Shown here in pieces: positions 37,557 through 46,639 of a stretch of DNA of 64,000 nt. Location of the stretch: the NCBI RefSeq assembly GCF_011065895.1, contig NZ_JAALCR010000002.1, positions 430,769 to 494,768 on the forward strand, written 5' to 3'. This DNA is from Paludisphaera rhizosphaerae. Lineage in GTDB: Bacteria > Planctomycetota > Planctomycetia > Isosphaerales > Isosphaeraceae. The notes under the pieces are model-generated. The model was not told the origin of the DNA. It made no database searches and saw nothing but the letters and a program-made list of their open reading frames with translations. Both the position numbers and the translations under genes were made by a program. Position 1 is the stretch's first letter, and every line of letters begins with the position of its first letter.

Positions 37557-37767
37557 ACGCAGATCGAATTCGCCCGCTGATCGCTCTGGGCGTTGCTCGG
37601 TCTTTCTGCTAAAGTCCCGCGCGTGTCACGCCGGGGCCGTCATGAGGACGCGCCCTCGCGCGGGGACCTGTTCGAAACAAAAACCGTGTGAAGACGTAGC
37701 GACGGGCGAGCCGCAAGGCCGACGCTCGTCGAGTCCGCCGATGATCCGACAAGGAAGGGGATCGTCC

Positions 37768-38817
37768 ATGAAGAAGCCTCTCGCCGCGATGGCACTCCTG
37801 GGAGCCCTGGCGGGCGGGCCCGCCTGGGGACAGTACATCCCTGACAAGCCGGTCGAACAGATTCCGGACCTGACGCCGGCCGACCAGCTCAAAAATCCGA
37901 CCATGGCCCTGCCCGACGACCCGATCGAGCCCTACCTTCTCACGAAGGACAACGGCCCGTTCATGGTCATGGCCAAGACCTTCCGTGGGCCCGAATCCGA
38001 TCGGTTGGCCCTGGCGCTGGCGAAGGAACTGCGGTCGGAGTACAACCTCCCGGCCTACGTCCTCCGCAAGAAGGACTGGCCCGGCGGCAGCAACATCCGA
38101 GGGATCCCGCCGCAGGCCGACCCCCAGGTCGCCCAGGCGAGGATCGCCGATCCCGAGAAGATCCGAACCTATGACGAGGCGACCGTCCTCGTCGGCGACG
38201 AGAAGACCCAGAAAGGGGCCGATGCCCTTCTTCACCAGGTGAAGAAGCTCAGCCCTAAATGCCTGGAGCACGTCTCCAGCATGATCCCCTGGCGCAAGGG
38301 TCTCAGCAACGCGATCCGAACGACCAACCCTTACGCCGCCGCTCAGAACCTCTATCCCTCCAAGACGGACCGCCTCGTCGTGGAGATGAATTCGGGCCAG
38401 GGAAGCATCGCCGAGTGCCCGGGTCGATTCACGATCCAGGTCGCCGAGTTCAGCGGTCGATCGACCTTCAACGAGAAGGATCCGGCCTTCCAGGGGATCT
38501 TGAACCTCCGGAAGAGCCCGCTGATCACCGCCGCCAGCGACGCTGAGAAGATGGCCAACGTCCTCCGCAACGACAAGGACGTGGCCAAGCTCGGACAGCC
38601 GATCTACGTCTATCACGATCGGACCTCCAGCCGCGTCTACGTCGGCGCCTTCCAGGACACGAACGATCCGCGGATCGTCGCCACTCGCGAAGGGCTCCTG
38701 AAGCTGGCGATGCCGTTGATGGACGGCAAGTCGCGATCGAAGACCCTCGACACGATGATCGCCCCGGCCGCGATGCTGACCGACATCACGGGGATCAAGA
38801 AGACTCTCCAGAAGTGA
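37768..38817 (+). CDS. Exported protein with two SPOR-like segments
   Basis: 349 residues; signal peptide LAAMALLGALAGGPAWG. Two regions resemble the SPOR fold: FMVMAKTFRGPESDRLALAL with ELRSEYNLPAYVLRKK, and FTIQVAEFSGRS, later DAEKMANVLRNDK and YHDRTSSRVYVGAF. SPOR domains bind denuded peptidoglycan, but the match is by pattern only. GGAAGGGG precedes the ATG at 37768; the open frame from 37519 overlaps rph and is not coding. Two hairpins follow. Confidence 0.72.
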   Translation: MKKPLAAMALLGALAGGPAWGQYIPDKPVEQIPDLTPADQLKNPTMALPDDPIEPYLLTKDNGPFMVMAKTFRGPESDRLALALAKELRSEYNLPAYVLRKKDWPGGSNIRGIPPQADPQVAQARIADPEKIRTYDEATVLVGDEKTQKGADALLHQVKKLSPKCLEHVSSMIPWRKGLSNAIRTTNPYAAAQNLYPSKTDRLVVEMNSGQGSIAECPGRFTIQVAEFSGRSTFNEKDPAFQGILNLRKSPLITAASDAEKMANVLRNDKDVAKLGQPIYVYHDRTSSRVYVGAFQDTNDPRIVATREGLLKLAMPLMDGKSRSKTLDTMIAPAAMLTDITGIKKTLQK

Positions 38818-38878
38818 TTTGAGCGGGAGAGGTCCTGCCGGCCTCTTCCCGCGCCGCCCAGCCGTGGCGACAATGAAT

Positions 38879-38917
38879 CGCCGCCCCTCCTCGCGACGGG
38901 CGGCGATTTCGTTTTCA
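38879..38917 (+). terminator. Intrinsic terminator
   Basis: CGCCGCCC (38879-38886) with GGGCGGCG (38898-38905), then ATTTCGTTTTC. A second hairpin, GGGAGAGG with CCTCTTCCC, lies at 38825-38850. Together they end the gene at 38817. Confidence 0.75.
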
Positions 38918-38943
38918 GACGACTGCAGGGATCAAGGCCCACC

Positions 38944-39588
38944 ATGAGCAGCCCCATCCGCCTCGTCCTCGGCTCGCGGAACCGCAAGAAGTGCCAGGAG
39001 ATGGCCGAACTCATCGCCCCTCCCTGGGAACGTCGGCCGTGGATGGACCTCATCGCCGTGGAGTCGATCGCCGCCTATCCCGACGTTCCGGACGTCGTCG
39101 AGGACGCCGACACCTTCGCCGGCAACGCCCGCAAGAAGGCGTCGGAGACGGCCAGGGCGCTGGGCGTCTGGGCGCTGGCCGACGACTCCGGGCTGGCCGT
39201 CGACGCGCTGGGAGGAGCGCCCGGAGTCTACTCGGCTCGGTACGCGGGTGAGCCCTGCGACGACGCCGCGAACTGCAGCAAGCTGTTTGAAGCCCTGAGC
39301 CATGTCCCCGACGACCGCCGGGGCGCGGCCTTCCGTTGCGTCCTGGCGCTGGCCGACCCCGAGGGGAACATCCGGCTTGAGGCTGAGGGGAGCGTTCGCG
39401 GCCGGATCATCCGCGAGATCCGCGGCGTGGGCGGATTCGGGTACGACCCGATGTTCCTGATCCCCGAATACCACAAGACGTTCGGCGAGCTTTCGGCTCT
39501 CGTGAAACACCAGTTGAGCCATCGGGCGCGGGCGTTCTCCCATCTCAGGCCAGGCCTGGAGAAGCTCGTCAGCGAGGCGGCTCGCTGA
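38944..39588 (+). CDS. rdgB: XTP/dITP diphosphatase (RdgB/HAM1)
   Basis: 214 residues; hydrolyses non-canonical purine nucleoside triphosphates to keep them out of DNA. Begins LVLGSRNRKKCQEMAEL, then ALADDSGLAVDALGGAPGVY with SARYAG, and GGFGYDPMFLIPEY with the following TFGEL. All HAM1 motifs are present. GNAT gene follows after 26 nt. Confidence 0.94.
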   Translation: MSSPIRLVLGSRNRKKCQEMAELIAPPWERRPWMDLIAVESIAAYPDVPDVVEDADTFAGNARKKASETARALGVWALADDSGLAVDALGGAPGVYSARYAGEPCDDAANCSKLFEALSHVPDDRRGAAFRCVLALADPEGNIRLEAEGSVRGRIIREIRGVGGFGYDPMFLIPEYHKTFGELSALVKHQLSHRARAFSHLRPGLEKLVSEAAR

Positions 39589-39614
39589 CGCCGACCCATT
39601 CGAACGACCCAACA

Positions 39615-40166
39615 ATGAGCACGCAAATCGATTCGCTCCGTACTGAGCGGCTGATCCTGCGCACCTGGCGAGACGCCGACCTGGAGCCGTTCTCCAGCCT
39701 GAACGCCGACCCGGCGGTGATGGAGTTCATGCCGCACCCGCTGGCTCGGCGTGAGAGCGACGATTTCGCGGCCCGCTGCCGCGCGCACTTCGCCGAGCAC
39801 GGCTTTGGCCGATGGGCCGTCGAGATCCCCGGAGTCGCCCCGTTCATCGGCTTCGTGGGGCTCTCGAAAGTGTTCTTCGACGCCCCGTTCACCCCCTGCA
39901 TCGAGGTCGCCTGGCGACTGGGTCGGGACTACTGGGGAAAGGGCTACGCCACTGAAGCCGCAAGAGCCTCGCTTCAGGACGGTTTTGGGCGGCTGGGCTT
40001 GGAGGAGGTGTGCTCCTTCACGGTTCCTGCGAACTCTCGGTCGAGAGCCGTGATGGAACGCCTTGGCATGACGAGAAACCCCGACGAGGACTTCGATCAT
40101 CCGCTCCTCGCGCCGGGGCATCCGCTGCGTCGACATGTGCTCTATCGAATCCGCAGTTCGGCCTGA
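39615..40166 (+). CDS. RimJ/RimL-type GNAT N-acetyltransferase
   Basis: 183 residues. ERLILRTWRDADLEPFSSL start of the Acetyltransf_3 group, the acetyl-CoA site GRDYWGKGYATEAARA, and VPANSRSRAVMERLGM at the end. Substrate (ribosomal protein, peptide or small molecule) unknown. Confidence 0.9.
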   Translation: MSTQIDSLRTERLILRTWRDADLEPFSSLNADPAVMEFMPHPLARRESDDFAARCRAHFAEHGFGRWAVEIPGVAPFIGFVGLSKVFFDAPFTPCIEVAWRLGRDYWGKGYATEAARASLQDGFGRLGLEEVCSFTVPANSRSRAVMERLGMTRNPDEDFDHPLLAPGHPLRRHVLYRIRSSA

Positions 40167-40186
40167 GCAGCCAACCAATGCGAAAA

Positions 40187-40219
40187 CGCCCCCCGATGGT
40201 TTCCCACCGGGGGGCGTTC
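40187..40219. terminator. Shared terminator between convergent genes
   Basis: AACGCCCCCCG mirrored by CGGGGGGCGTT. On the minus strand it runs into GTTTTC, so it serves mainly the YTV gene; the GNAT gene reads in from the other side. Confidence 0.75.
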
Positions 40220-40292
40220 GCCGATCAGGGAGCGCCGAAAGGTCGACCTGAATCGGAGGGCTGGTTTGTTGCCGGAGGTCCGACCGCCGGGC

Positions 40293-42563
40293 TCAATGGA
40301 AGAGGCCGAAGCCCTTCTTGGCGAAGAACGGGTGCTTGGCGTCGCAGGCGTCGCAGGCCGGCAGGGTCGTGGTCGGCAGGTAGGTCGCCTGGGGCGAAGC
40401 CACCACGCTCTGCGAGGAGGGGAGAACCGCCGGCTCGCAGTACGAGACGACGGGGACCTTCACGCAGACCTCGACGGGAACCTGCTTGCAGACGGTCTTC
40501 GGCACGCAGACGTTCTTGACTTCGGTCACCTGCTTGCAGACGGTCACCGGGCAGTGGACGACCTTGGTGTCGACGACCTGACGGCAGGTCGTGTACGGCA
40601 CCTGGCGAGTGCAGACCACCTGCTGCGTTTCGCAGACGGTGACCGGCACGCACTTCGTCCGCTGTTCGGTCACGGTCTCGCAGATGGTCTGGGGAACCTG
40701 CTTGACGCACTGTTCCTGAACCATCCGGCAGGTGGTCACCGGAACCTGGCAGCTGCGGGTCTCAGCGACCATCCGGCAGGTGGTCACCGGAACCTGACGG
40801 GAGCAGGTTTCCGTGACGACGCGGCAGGTGGTGTAGGGGACGCGCTTCACGCAGGTCTGGGGGACCATCTTGGTGATCGTGCACGGAACCTGCTTGGACC
40901 GGGTTTCGCGGACCATGCGGGTGTAGGTGTACGGCACCTGCTTGGTGAGCCGTTCGGGGACGTACGTCGTGACCTGGTAGGGGTCCTGACGATACTCGGT
41001 CTTCGCGCACATCTTGGTCACGCTGACCGGGACGCAGCGGGTCCGGGTCTGGGGGACCATCGAGCAGACCGTGTAGGGGACGGTCTTCGTGCAGGTTTCC
41101 TGGACGGTCTTGCAAACCGTGACGGGGACCTGCTTGACGACCTCCTGCGGGACGTACTCGCAGACGGTGTACGGGACCTGCTTCGTCTGGACTTCCTGGA
41201 CGGTCTTGCAGACCGTGACGGGGACCTGCTTGACGACCTCTTCAGAGACCATCTGGCAGGTGGTCACGGGAATCTGCTCGGTGACGGTGGTCGGCACCTT
41301 CTTGCAGATGGTCACCGGGACCTGCTTGGTCACGGCCTGCGACTCGTACACGGTGCACTCGACGTTCTCGACGACCGTGCGGGGGCAGTAGACCGTCTTC
41401 TGGCACCAGGTGCCCGGCGTCTCGACCAGGCAGCCGTTGACGCAGACCTGCTTGCCGGGGACGTAGTACGACTGCACGACCGGTTCGCAGACCGTCTTGC
41501 TGACCTGCTTGACGACCGTCCGGGGGACGCAGACCGTCTCGCAGACGTCCTTCATGACGGTCTCGGTGACAGTCTGGCAGACCGTCTTGCAGACCGTCTT
41601 CATCGTGGTCGTCTGGACCGGCTTGCAGACGGTGTAGCGGCACTCCTTCATGACCGTCTCGCGGACGGGCTTGCAGACGGTGTAGGAGCAGGTCTTGTAT
41701 TCCGTCCGCTGGACGGGGACCTGAACCGTGTACCGGCACTCCTTCATCACCGTTTCCTTCACCGGACGGCTGACCGTGTAGGCGACCTGCTTGTAGGCGG
41801 TCTGCTTCACGGGGACCATCTCAGTGTAGGGCTGCGACTGCATGACGGTCGTCTGGACCGGCACCTGAACCGTGTACGGCACGGTGCGGTAGCAGGTCTT
41901 CTGGACCGGCCTGCTGACGGTGTAGCAGACCGTCTTGTAGGCGGTCTCCTGCACCGGGGTGCAGATGACCTCGGGGACGGTCTTGAAGATCGTCTCCTGG
42001 ACCGGCCTGCAGACGGTGTAGGTCACGTCCTTGTAGGCCGTCTCACGGATCTGACGATTGACGTTGTAGTACTGGGTCTGGAACGACGTCTCGCGAACGG
42101 GACGCTGGACCGTGTAGGTCTTCGTCTCGTAGTGAGTCTCGCGAACCGGTCGGCTGACCGTGTACGCCACGTCTTTCCAAACGGTCCGCGTCACGGGGCG
42201 CTGGACGGTGTAGTTCACCGTCTGGTTCACCGTGCGATAGACCGGCTTGTTGACCGTGTAAGACTCTTCGCGGACGTGGTTCTCGACCACGTTGCGGACC
42301 GTCTGGATCGTCTTGGGCTGCAAGACGGTCTCACTGACGTTCCGAACGCAGGGGACCTGCTGCGTTTCGTAGACAGTCTCCTGAACGTTCTTCAGGACCG
42401 TCTGACGCTGCAGCTGGTACTGGACATGCCCCCCGCAATCCTGAGGGGCCGGACAGCAGCGCGCAGACGCGCCGCCGCCGTAACTGGCCTGGGCCGGGTG
42501 CGCGGCAAACCCCAGTCCCAATCCTAGGACCGTCAGGGCGAGCCACGGAAGTTTTCTCGACAT
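40293..42563 (-). CDS. YTV-repeat secreted protein
   Basis: 756 residues; signal peptide LPWLALTVLGLGLGFAAHPA cut near QAS. Residues about 50-710 are a long run of roughly 20-residue imperfect repeats built around tYTV.rPV.et or VPyTvCrmV.et, many with Cys, as in the planctomycete-only YTV family. The ending is CDACDAKHPFFAKKGFGLFH. Repeats start Lys/Arg/Thr/Val-rich and become Cys-rich. GGAG lies before the ATG at 42563. Likely a structural surface or matrix protein; the Cys could cross-link chains. Confidence 0.9.
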   Translation of the reverse strand: MSRKLPWLALTVLGLGLGFAAHPAQASYGGGASARCCPAPQDCGGHVQYQLQRQTVLKNVQETVYETQQVPCVRNVSETVLQPKTIQTVRNVVENHVREESYTVNKPVYRTVNQTVNYTVQRPVTRTVWKDVAYTVSRPVRETHYETKTYTVQRPVRETSFQTQYYNVNRQIRETAYKDVTYTVCRPVQETIFKTVPEVICTPVQETAYKTVCYTVSRPVQKTCYRTVPYTVQVPVQTTVMQSQPYTEMVPVKQTAYKQVAYTVSRPVKETVMKECRYTVQVPVQRTEYKTCSYTVCKPVRETVMKECRYTVCKPVQTTTMKTVCKTVCQTVTETVMKDVCETVCVPRTVVKQVSKTVCEPVVQSYYVPGKQVCVNGCLVETPGTWCQKTVYCPRTVVENVECTVYESQAVTKQVPVTICKKVPTTVTEQIPVTTCQMVSEEVVKQVPVTVCKTVQEVQTKQVPYTVCEYVPQEVVKQVPVTVCKTVQETCTKTVPYTVCSMVPQTRTRCVPVSVTKMCAKTEYRQDPYQVTTYVPERLTKQVPYTYTRMVRETRSKQVPCTITKMVPQTCVKRVPYTTCRVVTETCSRQVPVTTCRMVAETRSCQVPVTTCRMVQEQCVKQVPQTICETVTEQRTKCVPVTVCETQQVVCTRQVPYTTCRQVVDTKVVHCPVTVCKQVTEVKNVCVPKTVCKQVPVEVCVKVPVVSYCEPAVLPSSQSVVASPQATYLPTTTLPACDACDAKHPFFAKKGFGLFH

Positions 42564-42976
42564 CGGACGCTCCACGGTACACTCCCGCCTGACATCGGCG
42601 CTCATACGGCCTTCGGGTCCGAGACTCCGCCTCAAGACCCTGGACCGCCAACCACTCTTACTGTTCGACTCACCTCCACTCCCCCCTTCAGGAAGTTTGC
42701 CCAAATCCCCCATCAACCCAAATTGCCCAAAACGCACTCTGCTTACAAACGTTGCCCAGAGAACGCACCCATCGCAATTTCCCCGCAACTTTTCGGGATC
42801 GGTAGAACCGGCAAACCCGTATGGGTCTACCCCTCCGGTGCAACCGAGCCGAATTCGAGTTAAGACGCCCCGGTGGTCGTGAACCTTGGCGGAGTGGGTC
42901 GAGTCGGGGTATTTTCGAGTGACGTGGGGCGGGGTCGCCCCCGCGTCCAGTCAGTCCGAATCCGAGGTCGAGGCTC
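42564..42976. other. 413-nt divergent intergenic region
   Basis: Between the YTV gene and argJ. It contains three direct copies of TTGCCCA (42697, 42723, 42752) with 26 and 29 nt spacing, on the YTV-promoter side. No gene, RNA or strong terminator seen. Confidence 0.5.
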
Positions 42977-44167
42977 ATGGGTGAAGCGTCGTCGGTCATC
43001 GTTCCCCGAGGTTTCCGCGCATCGGCACTGAAGGCCGGGATCAAGCCGTCGGGGGGGCTCGACCTGGCGCTGCTGGCGGCCGACGTCCCCTGCTCCGCGG
43101 CCGGCACGTTCACGACCAACCGAGTCTGCGCCGCTCCCGTGCGATGGTGCCGTCAAATCATTCCGACGGACTCAGCGCGGGCTATCGTCGTCAATGCCGG
43201 CAACGCCAACGCGGCGACGGGAGCCCAGGGCGAGGCCAACGTCCGCCGCACCGCCGAGACCGCGGCCGAGTTGATCGGCTGCGATCCGAATCAGGTGCTC
43301 GTCGCTTCGACCGGCGTGATCGGCCATCAGCTTCCGATGGACCGACTCGAATCCGGACTCCGCGCGGCAGCCCCAGCGCTGTCCTCCAGCCCAGATTCGT
43401 TCCTCACGGCCGCGCAGGCGATTCTGACGACCGACACGCGGATCAAGGTCGTCTCAGAAACGCGAGGGGACTGGTCGCTCTTCGGCATGGCGAAGGGGGC
43501 GGCGATGATCGGGCCGCGGATGGCGACGATGCTCGCCTTCCTGACGACCGACGCCCGGATCAGCCAGTCGTCGCTCCAGTCGATCCTTTCCGAGGCCGTC
43601 GAGGAGAGCTTCAACTGCCTTTCGGTCGAGGGGCACACCAGCACCAACGACACAGTTCTTCTGCTGGCTTCGGGCCTCGCGCCGGGCGACGAGTTGAAAG
43701 GACACGCCCTCGACGTCTTCGAGAAGACCCTTCATGAATCCTGCCAGACGCTCGCTCAGGCGATGGCCGCCGACGGCGAAGGGTCGACCCACTTCATCAC
43801 GATCGACGTCGAGGGCTGTACCGACCGCGAGGAGGCCCGGACCCTCGCGCGAGCCGTCGCAGACAGTCCGCTCGTCAAAACCGCGATCCACGGCGCCGAC
43901 CCCAACTGGGGGCGGATCGTCTCGGCCGCCGGGTATGCGGGGATTCCCTTCGAGGAGACCGAGCTGTCCCTCTGGATCAATAACGTTTGCGTCTATGAGA
44001 AGGGGACGCCGACCGCCTTCAACGCCTCGGCCCTCTCCGCAAACCTCCGCGCCAATCGAGACGTCCACCTCCGTCTGCTCTTCGCCCGAGGCGGATCCTC
44101 GATCCGATTCTGGACGTGCGACCTGACCGCGGAGTACGTCCACCTCAACGCCGACTACACGACCTGA
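42977..44167 (+). CDS. argJ: Bifunctional ornithine acetyltransferase / N-acetylglutamate synthase
   Basis: 396-residue enzyme that recycles the acetyl group from acetylornithine to glutamate. It is made as a precursor that self-cleaves before a Thr: the site is in GPRMATMLAFLTTDA near residue 185. Also seen: NAGNANAATG, LVASTGVIG, DPNWGRIVSAAGY, and the terminal HLNADYTT. Together with argB, argD and argF it implies the cyclic arginine pathway. Unlinked to those genes by about 9 kb. Confidence 0.95.
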   Translation: MGEASSVIVPRGFRASALKAGIKPSGGLDLALLAADVPCSAAGTFTTNRVCAAPVRWCRQIIPTDSARAIVVNAGNANAATGAQGEANVRRTAETAAELIGCDPNQVLVASTGVIGHQLPMDRLESGLRAAAPALSSSPDSFLTAAQAILTTDTRIKVVSETRGDWSLFGMAKGAAMIGPRMATMLAFLTTDARISQSSLQSILSEAVEESFNCLSVEGHTSTNDTVLLLASGLAPGDELKGHALDVFEKTLHESCQTLAQAMAADGEGSTHFITIDVEGCTDREEARTLARAVADSPLVKTAIHGADPNWGRIVSAAGYAGIPFEETELSLWINNVCVYEKGTPTAFNASALSANLRANRDVHLRLLFARGGSSIRFWTCDLTAEYVHLNADYTT

Positions 44168-44183
44168 ACCACGAGATCGGCGA

Positions 44184-46223
44184 TCACGGCCGTGGCGTCC
44201 CTGGGGATGGCACGGCCTTCTTCTTGACCCGGTGCTGACCGTAGGGCATCGCGATCGTCCCATCAGCGGGCTCGACCAGATTGTGTTCGCGGTCCAGTTC
44301 GGGCTTCTCCAGAGTCGACACGATTCCCGAAGGCCAGACCAGCGTCAGCCGCTCGATCGGCCCTGCGCCTACGCCGATGATCAGCCGTGGGTCGTTGGCC
44401 GATTCCATGCTGACTCCCCCCTTGAGCTGGCGGTAGATCGTCCGTTTCGGGGTCTCGACGATCGCCAGCGAGCCCACGGCGTCTCGATTGCTCTTGGTCC
44501 CCTGAAGCTTCAGGCGGATCCAGTGGTTCTTGGTGGGGGTGTCGTTGCGGAGGATGGAGATCGGCCGGTCCTTGTCGTTGACCACGATGTCGACGTCGCC
44601 GTCGTTGTCGATGTCGCCGAACGCCGCGCCTCGGCCGACGTGCGTCTTCTCGAAGTACGGGCCGGCGTCTCGCGTGGCGAGCCGGAAGCGCTTGCCTTCC
44701 GCGTTCCGGAACAGCAGGGCAGGCTCCTCATAGTCGATCGGCTGGCCGAGGAGGCGGCGGTTGTCGTCCACGTGGCCGTTGGCGATGAAGCAGTCGGGCC
44801 AGCCGTCGGAGTCGAAATCGACCAGGGCCGTCCCCCAACTCACGAACGGGACGGTGTCGGACGCCAGGCCGAAGAACGACGTAACGTCCATGAACCCGCC
44901 CTTGCCGTAGTTCTGGTAGAGCGTGTCGTACTCGTTGGCGAAGTTGGTCACGAACAGGTCGGGAAGGCCGTCGCCGTCGACGTCCTCCGCATCGACGCCC
45001 ATTCCCGACTGCGCTGAGCCGTTGATGTCGTAGGCCGCTCCGGATGACTCGGTGGCGTCGTCGAAGGTGCCGTCGCCGCGGTTGAGAAACAGGAAGTTCG
45101 GGTTCATGTCGTTGGCGACGTAGATGTCGATCAGGCCGTCGTCGTTCAGGTCGGCCGCGACGACCCCGAAGCCGTGGCCGTCGTCTCTTGGACGAGCAAT
45201 CCGCTTCCTCTCGACGACGTCGACGACCTTCTTCGCCCCTGTCGAGGGGTCGACCTCCTCCTTCGTCCCGGTGACGACGTCAGTCTCAACGGTGATGGCC
45301 TGATCGAAGACGTCCGTGAATGTCATGTCGCCGTTGTTGCGGTAAAGCATGTGCTTGACCGTGGTAATCGTGCGCGGCGAGGAATACAGCCAGATCTTTT
45401 TCTCGGCGTCGCCGATGAGGATGTGATCCTCGGGGTAATTCCAGCGCCCGTAGTTCGCGACGTACACGTCGAGGTCGCCGTCGTTGTCATAGTCGAGCAT
45501 CGCCCCGCCGGACGACCATGAGGGCCGATCGACCCCGGCCCTTGCGGAGACGTCCTCGAACGTGCCGTCGCCGTTGTTCCGATACAGCCGGTTCGGGCCG
45601 AGATTGCAGAGGAAGACGTCCGGGTCGCCGTCGTTGTCCAGATCTCCCACGATCACCCCGTGGGAGAAGCCGCGATAACCCAGCCCGGACTTCTCCGTAA
45701 CATCCTCAAAGCGGCCGTCACCCAGGTTTCGGAAGAGGCGGTTGGGCCCTTTTTCGGCAGTCCCCAGTGGGAGCAAGGTCTGGGTGAGGAGATAGAGATC
45801 AAGCCGACCGTCGCCGTCGTAGTCGAAAATCCCCACCCCTGAGCCGTTGGCCGTCGGGAAGTGCTTCTCGCCGATCGTCCCCGAGAACTGAACGAAGTCG
45901 ACGCCCCACTCGTGAGCGACCTCGGCGAATCGGAACGGGCTCGATTCGAGTTGTGCTGAGAGCTTCACCGGTCCCGTGATCAGTGAGACTCGGTCGCCGG
46001 CGATCGTCGAGACTGCCTGCGAAGGCTTCTTGAGCTTCTCAGCGGGCTTCGAGGTCGTCGGTTTCGTGGAGACCTTGGCCGAATCGCCGGTTGGAGTTGG
46101 AGCCGTGCTATCCGTTCCCCTCCCACAGCCGGCGGTCGCGATCGCCAGAACCGACGCGACGGCGAAGATTCGCCACCGGGAGGGACCATGCCCCCTCGGC
46201 TCGGATCGACTCACACTTCCCAT
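44184..46223 (-). CDS. CRTAC1-like lipoprotein with VCBS/FG-GAP repeats and ASPIC/UnbV end
   Basis: 679 residues. Signal sequence ending in a lipobox (IATAGC), so probably lipid-anchored. The body carries repeated Asp-rich calcium-binding FG-GAP motifs (DYDGDGRLDLYL, DLDNDGDPDVFL, DVDGDGLPDLFV), a beta-propeller, and an ASPIC/UnbV C-terminal domain (YRQLKGGVSMESANDPRLII and VWPSGIV). The frame is open to 46454, but the ATG at 46223 gives the signal peptide. Ends 17 nt from argJ stop. Confidence 0.9.
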   Translation of the reverse strand: MGSVSRSEPRGHGPSRWRIFAVASVLAIATAGCGRGTDSTAPTPTGDSAKVSTKPTTSKPAEKLKKPSQAVSTIAGDRVSLITGPVKLSAQLESSPFRFAEVAHEWGVDFVQFSGTIGEKHFPTANGSGVGIFDYDGDGRLDLYLLTQTLLPLGTAEKGPNRLFRNLGDGRFEDVTEKSGLGYRGFSHGVIVGDLDNDGDPDVFLCNLGPNRLYRNNGDGTFEDVSARAGVDRPSWSSGGAMLDYDNDGDLDVYVANYGRWNYPEDHILIGDAEKKIWLYSSPRTITTVKHMLYRNNGDMTFTDVFDQAITVETDVVTGTKEEVDPSTGAKKVVDVVERKRIARPRDDGHGFGVVAADLNDDGLIDIYVANDMNPNFLFLNRGDGTFDDATESSGAAYDINGSAQSGMGVDAEDVDGDGLPDLFVTNFANEYDTLYQNYGKGGFMDVTSFFGLASDTVPFVSWGTALVDFDSDGWPDCFIANGHVDDNRRLLGQPIDYEEPALLFRNAEGKRFRLATRDAGPYFEKTHVGRGAAFGDIDNDGDVDIVVNDKDRPISILRNDTPTKNHWIRLKLQGTKSNRDAVGSLAIVETPKRTIYRQLKGGVSMESANDPRLIIGVGAGPIERLTLVWPSGIVSTLEKPELDREHNLVEPADGTIAMPYGQHRVKKKAVPSPGTPRP

Positions 46224-46639
46224 GAATCGCCTGCTTTTCTGGTGGAGAGGACTCGACGGCGGACCTCGCCGACCGAGCGGATCGATCGTACCACGATCGC
46301 ACTTGCCCTCGCGACCACCCCGACCGACGCCGCTGACCCGCGCTTTTCGAGAGACTGGAACGACGTTCGCATCCCCGGAACAACCGCGACTGCGGGCAAG
46401 GATCACCCATCCCCCCCAAAGGTCCATCGACGAGAATTCAAGAGTCTTACGCAACCGACACAGATTGTATATTTTACGGAGATCCCGATAGGTATGGCCC
46501 GCACATCCGTCGCGAAGCTCATGGTCGCTGCGGCCGACCCACGAAGTCGGAGGAAACCATGATCGCTTCGAGGATGCACGGCGATAGTACCTTTAATCGC
46601 CCTTTCGCGAGGACGCGACAACTACCTGGGAGTGAACAC
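46224..46639. other. 416-nt divergent intergenic region
   Basis: Holds the start regions of the CRTAC1-like gene and the exported-protein gene. A TATATTTTA box sits at about 46467, which could be a rightward -10, but no good -35 pairs with it. No gene seen. Confidence 0.45.

Noticed and set aside
40266..42527. 753-residue rightward Leu/Asp/Arg-rich frame opposite the YTV gene
   Set aside because: Mirror of the repeats on the other strand, giving a false repeat protein; the YTV frame has the signal peptide and family pattern.
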